Positions 32,990 through 45,602 are shown, counted from the first letter of the stretch. The stretch: DNA of 64,000 nt from Clitopilus passeckerianus (GCA_944990035.1 CALYLX010000143.1:806001-870000), one strand, 5' to 3'. Made by a program: numbers and translations. Notes: generated from the letters alone by a model not told the origin.

Positions 32990-34810
32990 TCAACTCGCTC
33001 GCTCGTCTCTTGCCCACTACGACCGTTTCGTCCTTGACTGTACTATTTCAGCCACCTTAACTTTTAAACTCACGACACATGGCTATACACTGATACATGC
33101 GTACCTGGAGACTTAAACGCCCAGCCTCCTCGCAAATCCAACACCAAGCTCAGTCCGCAGACGGCCCTGCGTCGGAGAGACGACTCCTCGAACCGATCAT
33201 GACGCCTAGTACATGTTTCTGTGGACAAGCCTTTCGTCGTACGCTGCTGTCCATTTCCTGACTACTCTCCTCTCTGACCTAGCCTTAGTAGGAACAGGCT
33301 TTGGTTTCTCGGTATTACTTCCGGCTGCCTTGTTCTTCTGCCCTGGCTCTTTCCTCTCAGTGGGCGCTCTTGGTTGGCATCGGCGGCAGCGCCGCGCGAA
33401 ATACCTCTGCTTCCGGGAGGATAGAACATGACGGATGATATCACCGAGAACGACCACTTTCCTAAGATCTTAGCGCCCACGAGTCCGTGTTCCTTGCGGT
33501 GTTCCAAGGTCTGGAAGTAACGCCTTCCCAGCAGGTTATTATCCCCTGCGATGACCACCATCCAAAGCTCCGAGCTCCTGGTATTGGGACGTCAATCCGC
33601 CTTCCTGCTGGAGAATCGTCGTTGGGACGATGGCGTGCAATGATGATTGGTTTGGTCAAAGGCTACGTCGCTGGGCCGCAGGTGGTAGGTGTCTTCGTGG
33701 CCCTGGTCTTCTATGAACACCGGCTAACACCATTTTCAGCTATGTTTCTTGTCCGTCGTTGTTCTTCCTTCTCCAGCGCCCCTTTGAAGGCACCATCACC
33801 ATCGACCAGACGATCTCTCTTTCGGAACCTGCCACACGTAGGACACAGGAAGCGCCAAGGTTGATGCATGAGGGATATGAGGATGAACAGGACTCGGACC
33901 TCGACCTGATTTTGAACGCGGGGTACCTCAATATAAGCGCTGTTGTGAATAATCGAGTGCCACAGGGCGTTGGGTACGTTCTGACTAGTTTCGAGGATCT
34001 TCGTACTTTCTCACTCTATCTCGTAGCGCCGTCTTTTATGCATAGAAGGCTTTATACACTGCCACCCCCATCCTTGGCGGATACCTAATCATGCCGCGCA
34101 TAAGATAACCTCGAAGGTAAGAGATGATATCACTCTCGATTTCCACATTCGAATTTGATGATCAATCGTCGCACAGCTCGTCTCATCATGGTTCATCCAT
34201 TCCCAACGCGGTAGGAGTTTTATATAATGGCTGAATATACCACCGTCGCGGTCGAGAGCTGCTGGTACGTTCGCGTCGTATCTTTAGGCGAATGAAGCTG
34301 ACCTTTCTCCCCTACTAGTCGTTATGTCATTCTACGAGCACCACGATGTTTCCCATTTCCTATGGCTATCGATGCTCACCTACGACCGCCAAATGTTAGA
34401 GTAAAAAGCCCCGGATTGGCGCCGTAGTCGCGGGGAAGGGGTTCAGCTTCTTTAACGAAGATGCACGCCTCTAAAGATCACAGACGATGCAGAGGCGCTC
34501 GCAAATGTATTGAGAACGCTTGGGAGGCATCTAACCACGGTGCGTGATTTTCTTGGTGGTGGATGACGTCGTGTTAACGAGTTTCTCAGCATAACTCCCT
34601 TTCCCCTTCTACCCATCGACCATCTTTCACGTCTCCTTCTCATTTCCACTGACGCGCATCGTCGCGCTCTGACCATGTAAAATGCGATTTATCCTTTGGA
34701 TTCCATCCATCCACTTCCGCCGCTCCACGGCACGGTTCCCGGAGCTCCGCACCTCCCATCTCCGAATCCCGATCAGCCAACATCCGATCCTACATCCACC
34801 TCCTCCAATT
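32990..34810 (+). pseudogene. Decayed intron-containing gene copies (block F)
   Basis: Repeated splice-like parts: GGTCTGGAAGTAACGCCTTCCCAGC (33508), CCGGCTAACACCATTTTCAG (33720) and CGTGTTAACGAGTTTCTCAG (34571). They match parts at 11.2, 23.8 and 10.5 kb. No frame can be followed across them. Confidence 0.3.
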
Positions 34811-35600
34811 CAACGTAGGATTGCCCAGCGACGTCGCCGACACCTGGAATGCATCGGAAAATGACCAAATACGACCAACCACGGGATTCCGACGCAATTG
34901 GATCAAGGGACTACAGCGCGATCTTCATTTTAATCCGGATTTCCTTCGCATTCCCTGTCCAGTTGACACCACACGAGTCTGACACGAGTCTACGCACGCA
35001 AACGTTCGGGAAAAGTAGGATATTAAAGTATCAGGTAGTACAACGTGTACATACAGTTAAATACTCTGTAAATACGTAGAAGACAATTCAGTTTTATCTC
35101 ACCCGCATTCTCGTTTCCGACTCAGTTTGACTGTCTCTCGTCGTTCTTTACCTCTCCCTTCGCCTTTCTGAACATCGTCGTTGACATATCTCACGTCTCC
35201 AACATTGTTTCTCTCATTTCTGCGATATCCGACTCGTTTCTAGTCGATATCCGCACCTGTGCTTGAGTCCTCGTCTATCGGGTCTCAGTCAAGCATATTT
35301 CCATCTCACTTGGTCGGTGAACGTTGGAACCCATCGCAAATTCTGATTTGCGACCACTACTATCTACCAACTACGACTGATTCGTACGTTAGTAGAACGG
35401 ACCGCATCTCGTCACCACTCGTTGTCATCAGCGGTCGTAGATCAACACTGGATCACCCTCATCGTATGGTTCTCAAGTTACGAAGCAAGGGACTCATTTT
35501 TCTGTGATCCTCCGGAACTCCTTCGAGCCCATGAAAATGGGGCTCAGACGGGAAGTCAAGACTTTGACTTATGACTCTGCCAACCTCGGAGGTCGTTCGA
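34810..35600. other. Unassigned sequence
   Basis: Only short frames. Nothing recognised. Confidence 0.35.
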
Positions 35601-35612
35601 GAATATGTTTCT

Positions 35613-35927
35613 TCAATCTGATGAGTAGATCTTTGCGTACGTATTCCTCTGAGCCTTCGTTGATTTTGGCCTAATGTTCTCCTCCTCAAGATTACCACTT
35701 AAACCTGACGGATACCGGCGTTGGAACGTAACGGCCGTGAGCCTCCGACTGCTGCCAAATGACTGGGAAGCTCGGCAGTTCGGCGAATGATTGGATGGGA
35801 TGGTTGGATGGGGTGGATTGATACCTGGAGCGGCGGCGAGGCCGGTGCGGAGGGATAGAACGAGAAACAGGAGCACGACCAGGGTTCGGATCCCAAAGCG
35901 TCGTTGGTAGTTGCATTCAGTACTCAT
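35613..35927 (-). CDS. Possible small secreted protein
   Basis: An unspliced frame of 104 residues starts MSTECNYQRRFG and has a strong hydrophobic stretch LVVLLFLVLSL, then GLAAAPGINPPHP, which looks like a signal-peptide cleavage region. The remainder is basic and polar, with several Arg-Arg pairs, a single Cys and no recognised domain. The AAPGINP phrase recalls the AAPGLNP after the signal of the peptide family, but nothing else matches. No TATA-like box or introns were identified, so it may not be a real gene. Confidence 0.3.
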   Translation of the reverse strand: MSTECNYQRRFGIRTLVVLLFLVLSLRTGLAAAPGINPPHPTIPSNHSPNCRASQSFGSSRRLTAVTFQRRYPSGLSGNLEEENIRPKSTKAQRNTYAKIYSSD

Positions 35928-35929
35928 AT

Positions 35930-36809
35930 ACGTGTGCTGAGACACGCGTAGCTGAATTCATCGATTCTCGTGTTTCCGCCTATCGAATCTCTGAACGCGG
36001 TTAGTAATTGAGGTTGCGCCGGGCATGAATAGATCTGCCTTACTCGTCTAACCAGTGCCGGTTTCCGATTAGACCACAGGCTTCTGTAAATGGGTAGGCA
36101 TCGAGTCGGAGAGGAGCAAGAGCAGCCCAGGATGACGGCCTTCATTGAATTGATTGGTCATCTGCTGCGGGAGGATAGAGGCCTGAGGGTGCCCCTACTA
36201 AGTTATAAACTCTCCGCACTTGGCATTCTCACACAGGCTCCGGTACAGATGTCGTATAGACTAAGTATAGACCGCAATCAAGATGGATTGCAGGATGAGA
36301 AGCCACTCCATGATCACCAGATCACAGAGGAAACACGAGGCATTTTTGACAATCAACATGGTACGGGAAATTTGATTACCGCAGCATCAAATCCATAGCA
36401 TCGTCGTTGAGCTTCTAGTGAAATTCTTGCTTGATTCGCTTCCTCTTGACTGGAGTGGCATTGGAGTCCACACTTGCGATGCGAGTAAGCTCTGAGGATT
36501 TGGACACAGGAGGGATAGAGGCATGAGTAACCTTGCGAAGGCCCAATGCCAGACTCCAAGGAAGCGACCTGGAGGTTGATGGGAATGCAGGTAGCTGATA
36601 GCTGCGTGCGCTCCCAGATTTGCACTTCGATGCGATGCAGCGCCCACTACGCGGTGGTGCTCGAGGAAGGCCGACTTTCATCTTAATGCTGACTGTCATT
36701 CGTCTGGCCTCAACTCCTAGTCAATGTTTAATTCTGTGTCAGCGACCACGCTTTCTGGTTAATATAAGAGCATTCGACGTCTGGATCCCACGCGTTCACA
36801 GCCTAAACA
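35930..36809. other. Unassigned sequence
   Basis: Overlapping short frames on both strands at 36.1-36.7 kb show no domain. Confidence 0.35.
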
Positions 36810-38045
36810 ATGGGTAAATCTGATGGAACACCCGTTTTCTGGAGCGATAGCGATACCATGTTCATCGCCTTCTTGACGTTTTACGGCACCTGTATTGGTG
36901 AGTCGACGTTGTATGGTTAAACGAATGGAACCATTTATTACAATAGGTTTTTCCTCTGCGTTATTATGCGTCTCGGCATATATATTCCGGTCAGCGACGA
37001 GCAAACAATATTTATGCCGTGGCTAACGTCGTGCAAAGATTGCGCCCAGAGCGTCACTTGGCGTCTTGGATCTTCCTTTGTGCATCATCTTTAGGCCTAA
37101 TCCTCTTGATGGTATCCGATCTGGAGCAAGCAATATTCTCCAGGTTGGACTTGGAACATGTCCTTTGTGAATACATCGACCAGAAAACGCTGCGGACTTG
37201 TGTCTGGATGAATGATGATAAGAAATGGGGCCTGAGTCTTGATATTCTGCAGATCTTACTGGTAGATGGCCCCGATTTGCTCCCCCTCCAAGCGACTAAT
37301 TCCTCTACCTTGAACCAGACTCTTCTCAGCGATATCGTAATCGTATATCGGACAATCGCCATATGGCGTCGTACTTGGATAACGGTTCTCCTATGGTTAA
37401 CTTGGATTGTGACGCTGAGTATGCCTATCGTCTCGATGATGGAAAACAACAATTTTGATCGATTATTAGCGGCGGGAAGTTTATTCATTGTGTCGTATCA
37501 CAGCGAAGACGCCATTGGCTACCAGATTGTCTCACACGCCTTTCTGTATACCTATGAGTGTATATTCGTGGGTAGCTCACTCTTGTGCAACCTAACGACA
37601 ACTGTGCTGGTTGGCGCAAAACTGTGGTAAGCGGTCAAGCGATTATGGATTCTTATATCACTAAACCCTGCAAGGTTCCATCGTAGATTTCTTACCGCAA
37701 CTTTGGGAATGAGAAAACCGAGGGTGACAAGAGTTCAGCAAGTCCTGTTAGTTTTCGTTGAATCCGGTTCTGCTTACTGTGCGGCTCAGGTGTGTGCATG
37801 CCTTCCTCGACTGAAACCGGGAGTGTTCATGGTCCTTGCGTGAAAGCTGGTATATGGTGTCATGCTAGTCATGTCGGGCTCACAGCTGAGCAAATCCGGA
37901 CCCTTATTTAACTCTGTGAACGTTGCCCAGCGTCTGTTCACCGCATTTCCGTGAGTAGTTTTGAGACGACAGACCCATTGCTGGCCTTCTAACTCGTTGA
38001 ATGTCCGGTAGGGACTCTAGCCGGCGGTCGTTTGCATTTTCTTGA
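36810..38045 (+). CDS. Eight-exon multi-pass membrane protein, paralogue 2, damaged C-terminus
   Basis: Exons 36810..36897, 36947..36989, 37039..37261, 37319..37418, 37470..37626, 37675..37789, 37847..37950 and 38012..38045 give 287 residues. Six helices and the landmarks LLSDIVIVYR, IWRRTW, NLTTTVLVGAKLW and VESGSAYC are intact. Against the 47.6-kb paralogue, exon 7 lacks one base (GCATTTCC for GCGATTTCA), so exon 8 is read out of frame and adds only a short tail. In the ancestral frame exon 8 reads GL-stop-PAVVC and then NLQAIYPDV, with TAG where others have Tyr. The seventh helix is therefore lost. Possibly an early pseudogene. Confidence 0.75.
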
Positions 38046-38610
38046 ATCTCCAAGCTATTTACCCCGATGTTTAGCCCTACAGTATCAGGCATATTACTCA
38101 GACAAAATTGAAACCAGAGGAGTGAATTTTTTGTTTATGTACCGGCGTTTTCAACAAGCGTCGCGCACAAGTCACGGTCTTCACCATGAATAGGAGGCGT
38201 GGAATCGGAACACCTGAACCTGCCGTCAAAGCATACCTCCCTGTCGCTGATTCATTTAGCTTCGCTGTCGGAAGGGACTCGAGGTGGTTTCGATTGTTCA
38301 GTTTATGGCACATGGATACTCAAATTGTTGATACGCCTGCAGCCCGGGATACCATCATCCGTTTATACTCCTTACGACAGGTTGTAAGTAGAGTTTGTAA
38401 TATTGGCGCTTAGGCAGTGGAGAGAAAAGGATTCGGTATTATGGTGTCACGCCATGGGATTTTGAACGTAGTCGGACACACCCGTTGTACGAAATCCCAC
38501 ATTCATGGTAAAATATACTCCAAAAAACTTGGGCAAACAGGATAAAGTCCTCGTAAAGTACATTACGGTGAAGAACTATGCCTCAAACCATAAAGCTCCC
38601 GACAATGCAC
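38046..38610. other. Intergenic sequence between convergent genes
   Basis: No gene supported. Confidence 0.45.
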
Positions 38611-39291
38611 TCATTGTCCTCCAGTAGGGTTGATTTCTAATGGGATAAGTCACGGATCACGAAGCGACAGCAATGGTCAACTCACCGTCAATTCGGCCGC
38701 TTGGTACGAATGTCCAATACTGGTAAAGGGAAGCAGCAACTGCAGGGTTGAGAATTACTGGGGTCCCGGCTGCGCTACTTCCAGAATTTGACAATTCAAC
38801 AACAAGGTCTTGCCCCGGAACAGAAAGCCTAACCACAACAAAACGCATTATTAGTACATCATTCGGGCACAAAAGTTGGGGGACCACTCACTTGAATGCG
38901 TCGGCACCTGCAACCGGGTTGATGGACCAATCATATGCCGAAACCGATCCCACAAGGGGAACACCCGCAGCTGCTTCTTTAGAAGGAGCCAAGTACCAGT
39001 TGTTCGATACACTGATAACCTGCCATAAGCCACTTTTTAAAGCTCGAAGCCGCCACTAATCAGACGAGATTAGTTCATTGGATCATGGGTTTGTGCGATT
39101 AGGAAGTACCCTCTGATTCCCATATCCACCGTTATAATCGTGTCCTTGAACTAACGCTCACAAGATCAGAGGTCAGTTCATGATGGCGGGGAGCCTGACG
39201 CACCTGCGTTGTTAGCGGATCCGTTGACATCAAGGAGGGTTTGGGATTTGAGGTTCTTTACGCGGTACGTAAGGCCGGGGTCGAAAGACAT
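38611..39291 (-). CDS. Ricin-B-type (beta-trefoil) lectin
   Basis: Exons 39204..39291, 39110..39156, 38892..39055, 38686..38828 and 38611..38636 join in phase to 155 residues. It starts MSFDPGLTYRVKNLKSQT, with LLDVNGS soon after. The Q-x-W signatures of R-type lectin repeats appear as GNQRWRL at about residue 43 and LYQYWTF near the end, with DWSINPV between. No signal peptide, so it is probably cytoplasmic, as usual for mushroom lectins of this fold. The length fits one beta-trefoil domain with no attached catalytic domain. Sugar specificity cannot be read from the sequence. Confidence 0.85.
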
Positions 39292-40004
39292 GTTTCTTTG
39301 CCAGAGCGGGGTGGGTAAAGGTGTCTGTCGGGATTCATAGACCTCGTTTTATATACCAACGGCGCCCTTGGCGATTGGAAAACCAGGGGCCCAGAATAGC
39401 TAGCGAACATCGTATATTATACCTCTGATTGACAGAATGCATGGTTGATCGATGGCCACCTCCTTGACTAACCATAACAATCGTGGCTTTTTAAGAAATC
39501 CATGTACGTATGACGTAAATTGAGGCTTGGTTGTTCCTGTTAGATATGCAGGTCTACACCTCGAAGGCCTTCGAGCGGTATGTTTCTCCTCGCAAGATTA
39601 TAGGCCGGAAAATGATGCAATTGGTAGACCTGACCACGTTGTCTTGAACTTCTGTTTGGCGGGCGGTGTGACACGAGATCGACCAACGCATCGACCTTGA
39701 AAAGGATTAGATCGTCTGGTCATGAATGAAATGATTGATGCTCCGTATGGTCTAGGTACTACAAGCGCCCATAACGTCTAAAAGCGAGCAACACGTGGAG
39801 GAGGTGAGGTCGCGTATTACGTTGGATCTGTCCTCCGCCGACGCTAAAGACGCGGAGAGTGCCTCAAGGACAGAAAATGAGGGAGAAACAACGAACGGTC
39901 CGTCATTATCGACTGTAACCGATGTCGAAGGTATGCGTTTTTCATAGCGATACCCCATTCACCCCATCTGCCGGGTACATCATCGATCTCTGCACGCCAT
40001 GCAG
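39292..40004. other. Lectin promoter region and intergenic sequence
   Basis: GTATATAAAACGAGG on the minus strand (39344-39358) contains TATAAAA about 57 bp upstream of the lectin ATG. The remainder has no supported gene. Confidence 0.5.
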
Positions 40005-41286
40005 CTACTTCCTCTGATCCATACTCGAAACAGAACCCATGATACTGAACGTTGGTTCGTCGGGGTAGAGCGTCTCAAGGTTGACGACCAAGAAGACCAA
40101 GGCCGGGTATAAACCCTGCTCGCCACCGTCAGTTACCCTTTTCACTTTATACCTGTTTGCTAGTACTTACCGACACCACAATGTAGACCTCCGAGAAAAC
40201 ATAGTTCACGTTCGCGCCCGTGTATGTTCTTTCGAGTTGGGGTAATAGGATGGTTATTATATACAACACCTTTGAATAAGAAAAGGCACAAATACTGTTA
40301 GCTAGCTCAATCCACAAGCCAGATGTCTTCATTCATGTACCTGTATGACGCAGTAAGAGATTCCTGACTCTATGAGTAACAGAATAATTCGTTGGGGTTG
40401 GGTGAGTCGTGCGCGTTTGAGACCAAGACCGCCTTTGAGGAATCTGCGATGGGTCCTACGTGGCATCAGCAGAGTATCAAAATCCCATCTGCATTAGTTC
40501 GATGAAGTTCGTGATATTCGTACCATAGTTTCGTAGCGGATACAGCGGTAGCCGTGATATTGCATAATGTGGATAGACAGATAAATGCTTTGGGTGCCAG
40601 GACATCAATACTAGAGTCTTCTGTGGTAGTAAATGATGTGTGAGATACTGAGACTATAGTCAAGATACCAGTTCCTACGCCAAGAATTAGTACTCCATAC
40701 CGGGAATCATGAGATACGACGGACCAAATGAGAGAGCCCACACTGTTGGAAGCACGATTTTCAGCACGCCTCTTCCCCAAAGCATGCTGGTCCGCCATAT
40801 AATGACACCATCACTGAGTAGAATCTAGGCCGACGAGTTTCAGTCCCATGCAGCTATATTCAAGATATTGTAGGCTTACTAGAAGCACTTGAAGTACGCC
40901 AGTTATGCAGGCGTAGCCGGGTAGTTGTGAGGGTAATCCTCTCCCGCAATATTGGGACTCGGGTTCCTGAAGTATGCACATCCCGAACAGCATGCCCTGA
41001 ATGCAGAAAGCGATCTTCATCCCCGAGAAGAGCATCAGCGCCGTGAGACTGAGTATCGAACTCCCGAAAAAGATCCACGACGATGCAGAGCGTTGGTGCC
41101 GTATCCTTGGAGTAGTTTTAGCCAAAGCTATATTACGGAGACTCTTTCCGATACAAACCAGAAGAAATACGAAGAGAGGCAAAATAGGGTGCCTGAGACC
41201 CCGAGAGCGATGCCATACGCAGCTACTGGCAGGGTATATTCGACAAATATACGAGCTGTCGTCGCCGCGAGAGGGAGAGATGTCAT
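40005..41286 (-). CDS. Multi-pass membrane protein, paralogue 3, one intron lost
   Basis: Exons 41159..41286, 40880..41105, 40725..40824, 40524..40674, 40341..40455, 40171..40269 and 40005..40115 give 309 residues, all in phase. Landmarks are ILLSDGVIIWRTS, LCNITATAVSATKLW, LIESGISYC and GLYPALVF. The first exon equals exon 1 plus exon 2 of the other paralogues: the first intron is absent exactly at the shared Gly codon. The 100-bp and 115-bp exons are kept. The motif DxxIVYR of other copies is changed to DGVIIWR. Confidence 0.8.
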
Positions 41287-41289
41287 GGA

Positions 41290-42726
41290 AGAGTCGACCG
41301 AGAACGCGATGAGGAGGCCAGGTGACCTCCAAGTTTAACCAAAAGCCAATGTGGGTCCATTGATTGATGAGGACGCCACCTTGTTCTGAATTCTGGAAAT
41401 TGGTTCTATTCGGGATGCTTTCAGCAAGAACAATAGTCATCCCCGAGTCATCGGAGGGTCCTGCTGCCTTTAGCGTTAGACTGTGTCGGCAAATGAAGTT
41501 TTGAAGCTTTGTGAGCGTCAACATCAAACATGAATGGAGCCAGATCAGATTCTTGAGCAGGACGTTCCGAACCGTGGGAAATCAGCCCTAGCGAGGGCTC
41601 CGCCTCTCAACCTCGATACCCTCCTCAGCATCGATCACTATACTGCGCCTTCGTTTTGCTCCCAACGTCCAGGAATCTTCTCCTGCGCTCTGCTTGTCAT
41701 GTCAGCTCTCGCCTCTCCGAAGCGCTGCCAGGAGGGAGCCTCAAGCTCGTATCGTTCCGCCACCTTTTGTTCAACCGACGCAGTGCTACCACCTGGCTCA
41801 TAGCATGCACGACATCCAAGAAATGTCTACCTTGACACGCCATACTCCACGTTCCAGGTGTTGACGGTGCCCTGGCCTCACATCTCTGGGCCATAGAGCA
41901 CCGGACTCTGACTGAAGGCTGACAAGGAAGGGAAGCCGTTTTTACTGGTTGGTATGTTCTCCGCCAAATCTTCAACACCGGGGTCTAATGCTTCTCTAGT
42001 AATGTTCCCTGCTGACCTTCGGTATCTTCCCCACGGAATACATCTCCCAGCCTCTGGGCTCGTTTTAGGTGTCCGATCCAACGCTATGACACCTACCTCC
42101 TGTGCTATATATTGCGGAGCGGAAACCTCTCGGTTGGCACTCTACTTTCTATGGGTGTCCGTCATGATTGATAGGCGGCTGTCGCTGTACGCTCTTCCCT
42201 ACCTCCATTCTTTCCACCTCCTGATTTGATGGTCTTTCATCCACTAGTGCGCCTCACGGAATGCCTAGGCGCTCCACTTCACCGCCAACGTCAAGCTTAG
42301 GCACATCAACTCGCCATCGAATCTACCAAAGGGCTCCCATGATTCACGAGTGCACTATGGGGACGGGTTTGACACAGCTCTGTATTCTGAACGACGAGGT
42401 TAGACCTCCATCTTCTGATAACTGAACGCCTGTTGACTAGTTGCCTTCTACTAGGTTACGAGCTTTAACTTCTGCCCGCGAATTGATTTGCTAGCTCTAA
42501 GTAGAATGCAACCGAACGTTACGTTCCCGTGTACCAGTATATCCTTGTTCGTTATTACAATACACAAATACACAAAATACACCTATTCCCTTGAAGTATA
42601 GACCAATACGATTCTAACACCATCCTCCTCGATGGCGAATTCCCATATACATCATCATCAACGAAACCCATCCAACGTCAGCGACCGGTACTTTCGCCCA
42701 AGAACGACATAAGAAGCTTCAGAGCA
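41290..42726. other. Unassigned sequence
   Basis: An 89-codon frame at 41534..41803 has no recognisable feature. No splice structure could be supported. Confidence 0.35.
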
Positions 42727-44444
42727 TTAAACTGAATGCAACGGCTCCCCAGCAACGAACTGCTTGACAATCTCAAACGTAGATTCAGGTTGAAACGCCG
42801 CCTACACATATTTCATCCCATCAGCATCCAGTAATCTCTTCGCTCCATTCAAGTAAAAACCTCTTCCGAGTCGACTCACCACTAAATGTCCCGCATCATA
42901 CACCTTCCTGTAATAATAATCCGTATCAATCAGCGTCCTTCCCTCCTCGCGAATCGATGAGACAGATGACATAAGAGAAGATGATGATATGAGAGAAGAA
43001 AGGAGGGGAACGTACGCAAAATAAAAATTATCAACATTCTTAACCGCCGCGAATGGTTTTCCTCTGAGGGTTATTTCGCGGAACGGGGCGAGGGTGAATT
43101 GAGTACGGCCGTACCAGGGCATGGAGGAGATTGCTAGGTGGGCGCCGATCCAGTTGCAGCTGGGGTCGTAAGGTGGGGGTTAGATGAGAAGTGGAAGTAG
43201 GAGGAGATGGGAGAGGGAGGGAGGAGAAAGGAAGGGGACGTACATGATATCAGCATCTCCTGCCTACCAATTCGAAAAAATCCGTCAGGAGAGGGTACGT
43301 CAGAGTGAAGAAAGACCAACAAACCCAAATCAAAATCCTCATCCCCCCATCCGCAAGCTTGGCCAACCTACCCAACTGCGACCTCGCATTCTATTCCCCA
43401 ATTACAATGTCAGTTTACGTCCCAACCAGAATAGATAAACACTCACATCCCCAGTCGTCCCAAACGCCTCATTAACCGCCGGCGAACAATCACTATACAC
43501 CACCTCCGCCCCAATAGCCTCCTGCACCGACGGGAGCTGGAGGTAGGAGACATAATCCTTGGGTGGGAAGAGGGCGGAGGCGTTTTGTCGGAGGTCGTAC
43601 GGGTCGAGGTTGGTCACGGTTGGGACGAAGACGGTTAGGAGCTGATGAGGGGGGAAGGAAAGTTTAGTTGGTAATGTGAGTCGAGGAGAGAGGAGAGAGG
43701 AGAGAGAAGGGAGGGACTTACGCAATTCGTAACAGCCTCACTACATACCCTATTCGCCACCTCATCCGTTCTATCGCCCATTTGATAACATTCTTTCTCC
43801 AACTCCAGACACCCCCCAGGAGCGTAGTAGTTCTTGGTTATGGTGGAGAGGGTGGAAGCATTTTGTAAGGGTCCATAGCGGGGAGCGTAGGTGGCGAAGG
43901 GGATGTAGGCGCCGTTTTGGATGAGGGGGTCGTACCAGCCGCTAGAGGGTGGGGAGGATTCGTGTCAGTTTCGTTTTGACATCGGGTATGGTTTCTACGC
44001 TCAGGTATAGTGGGGAGAACGAACCTCTAAACATCCCAATCATACTCGAACACCCCGGCCCTCCATTTAACCAGATCATCAGTGGTGCGGTGGATGGGGA
44101 GTGACGGGATTCGATGAACCAGAACCACTACATGTGTCACCATTACAATTCGCGTTAGTTATCGGGCGTTCCGAATACGTCGAAGGAAGCGGGAAGACGG
44201 AAGAGGAAGTGGAAAGAGGAAGATGGAAATGGGGAGGACTGACCATGGACATATTCGTCCCGAAGTCGACGTATCCGGAGTATTGGTGTACACCGGGAGT
44301 TGTTTCGCAGATTCCGGAGTCTTTGATGTAGCGCAGGGCGGGTGTGGAGGGGGAGGTTATGAGAGGGTTGGCTGCGGCACCCGAGAAGCTGGATACGAGG
44401 ATGATACCAGCTATGGTGGCACGGAAAGATGGAGGAAACATCAT
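42727..44444 (-). pseudogene. Serine carboxypeptidase (S10) with central deletion
   Basis: Nine exons are recognisable: 44244..44444, 44025..44127, 43722..43941, 43447..43641, 43325..43390, 43244..43263, 43016..43159, 42880..42907 and 42727..42801. The N-terminus has a signal peptide, then GICETTPGVHQYSGYVDFG; exon 2 has WFWFIESR and [11 protein letters not shown]. Later come GWYDPLIQNGAYIP, DPYDLRQN, LIWAGDADIICNW (catalytic Asp), and VYDAGHLV (catalytic His), ending FVAGEPLHSV. Between exons 2 and 3 the segment that carries the catalytic Ser pentapeptide (GESYG/A) is missing, and the two exons do not join in phase. All other exons are intact, so this is a recent internal deletion. The enzyme cannot be active in this form. 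Confidence 0.85.
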
Positions 44445-44867
44445 GATGTCAGTCCCGAAGAGACGAGGACGTAAATTCAAATGCGCAGTGGATAGATGAT
44501 TCTCTGGGCTGGAGACGTGCGAAAAGGCGACAGCTCGAGTCGTGCTTAAATCGCGGTTCTATTTTTAGCGACCATATGGTGCTTCATGATGGTCATCGAT
44601 AGTTGATTGAACGTGAGCACTCCCATGAACGCTCAGGTGAGCCTCTGTGTTGTTATCCGTGTGCGGTTTTTTGACGAGGATCAACCGTAATGACTGGAGG
44701 TATGGCAGATTGTTGATATTGCGAGTGGTCAGGTGGGAGAAGATAATGGTATTTGGAGAGCTGGAGATGGGGGTGTGTTGACGTTGTGGCTGGCGGTGCC
44801 TAGATGGATGTACAGCGATGAGCAAGGAGAGTTGGAAGACGAAGTGGCGGGCTGATCCGAGGGAGGC

Positions 44868-44925
44868 GGGTAAGATAAGATAAGGATCTGGCCGAATGGG
44901 GAGGAGGGCATAGCCACAGCTGCAA
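44868..44925 (-). repeat. GATAAGATAA element, copy J
   Basis: GGTAAGATAAGATAAGGATC, CGAATGGGGAGG, GCATAGCCACAGC. This looks like a variant of the hairpin element in reverse orientation, without the right arm. Related copies are at 52329 and 60989. Confidence 0.6.
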
Positions 44926-44929
44926 TTCT

Positions 44930-45600
44930 TGCGCTTTGTCGCTTGCCCTTTCCCTTGCCAGCCTCATCCAGCTGAACCCTCTTTGTTTTCTCTCTACGTC
45001 AGAGTATTACATCACACTTCTTTTCGTCATCCAGCATGTTCTCACTCCAGGCTACCTCCCACACCTGCACTCGAATCGTCCCTTTTGGTCTTGCCCTCAA
45101 CTCGTCCCTGGTCGCCATCTACGTACCTCACCACCCTGATGAAAAGTTCGTCTCCCAACCTCAAGCTCAAGTTGTCGCATACAGTCGTCATTTCTCGCTC
45201 CACCTCAGTCCTCCACAACTCAATCGTGCCACCTCCGCAAGCGACAGCCCTCCCTGATGGTACGACTCCCTGACGTTCACGCTAATCGGCCACCAAACCC
45301 TGGCAGACTGTTCTGGTCGAAGAGGAGCGGAATGTGCTTGGAGGGCGCTGGAGATACGGAATGTGTGGATATTCCGACGGTTTTTTAGGTATGATTTTGA
45401 GCTTGCACACGCGACTCTTGCGTACTCTAACTCTTCGTGTACAGTAACCCATTTCCCCAATCGTCGCGGTTGGTGAGGCCGCTCCAGGCGTCCTGGTCCT
45501 CCCCGACGGCAACTGTGTCGACTTTGCCTATCGGGTGGTTAGGAAAACGACGCAACGATGCCCAGATGGATACGTCCAGGAGAGAAAATCACCGTGGTTT
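44930..45600 (+). pseudogene. Decayed gene copies following element J
   Basis: AAACTCGTCTCCC / GTTGTCGCATACA (45143-45183) recurs at 52457-52490 and 61138-61172 after elements K and L. A coding-like phrase APGVLVLPDG (45489-45518) is echoed at 61270. The family is not recognised. Confidence 0.35.
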
Positions 45601-45602
45601 TG

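Noticed and set aside
37054..37488. 144-codon minus-strand frame
   Set aside because: Antisense shadow of exons 3-5 of the 36.8-kb membrane protein gene.
40952..41338. 128-codon plus-strand frame
   Set aside because: It is antisense to the well-supported exons of the 40.0-kb membrane protein gene.
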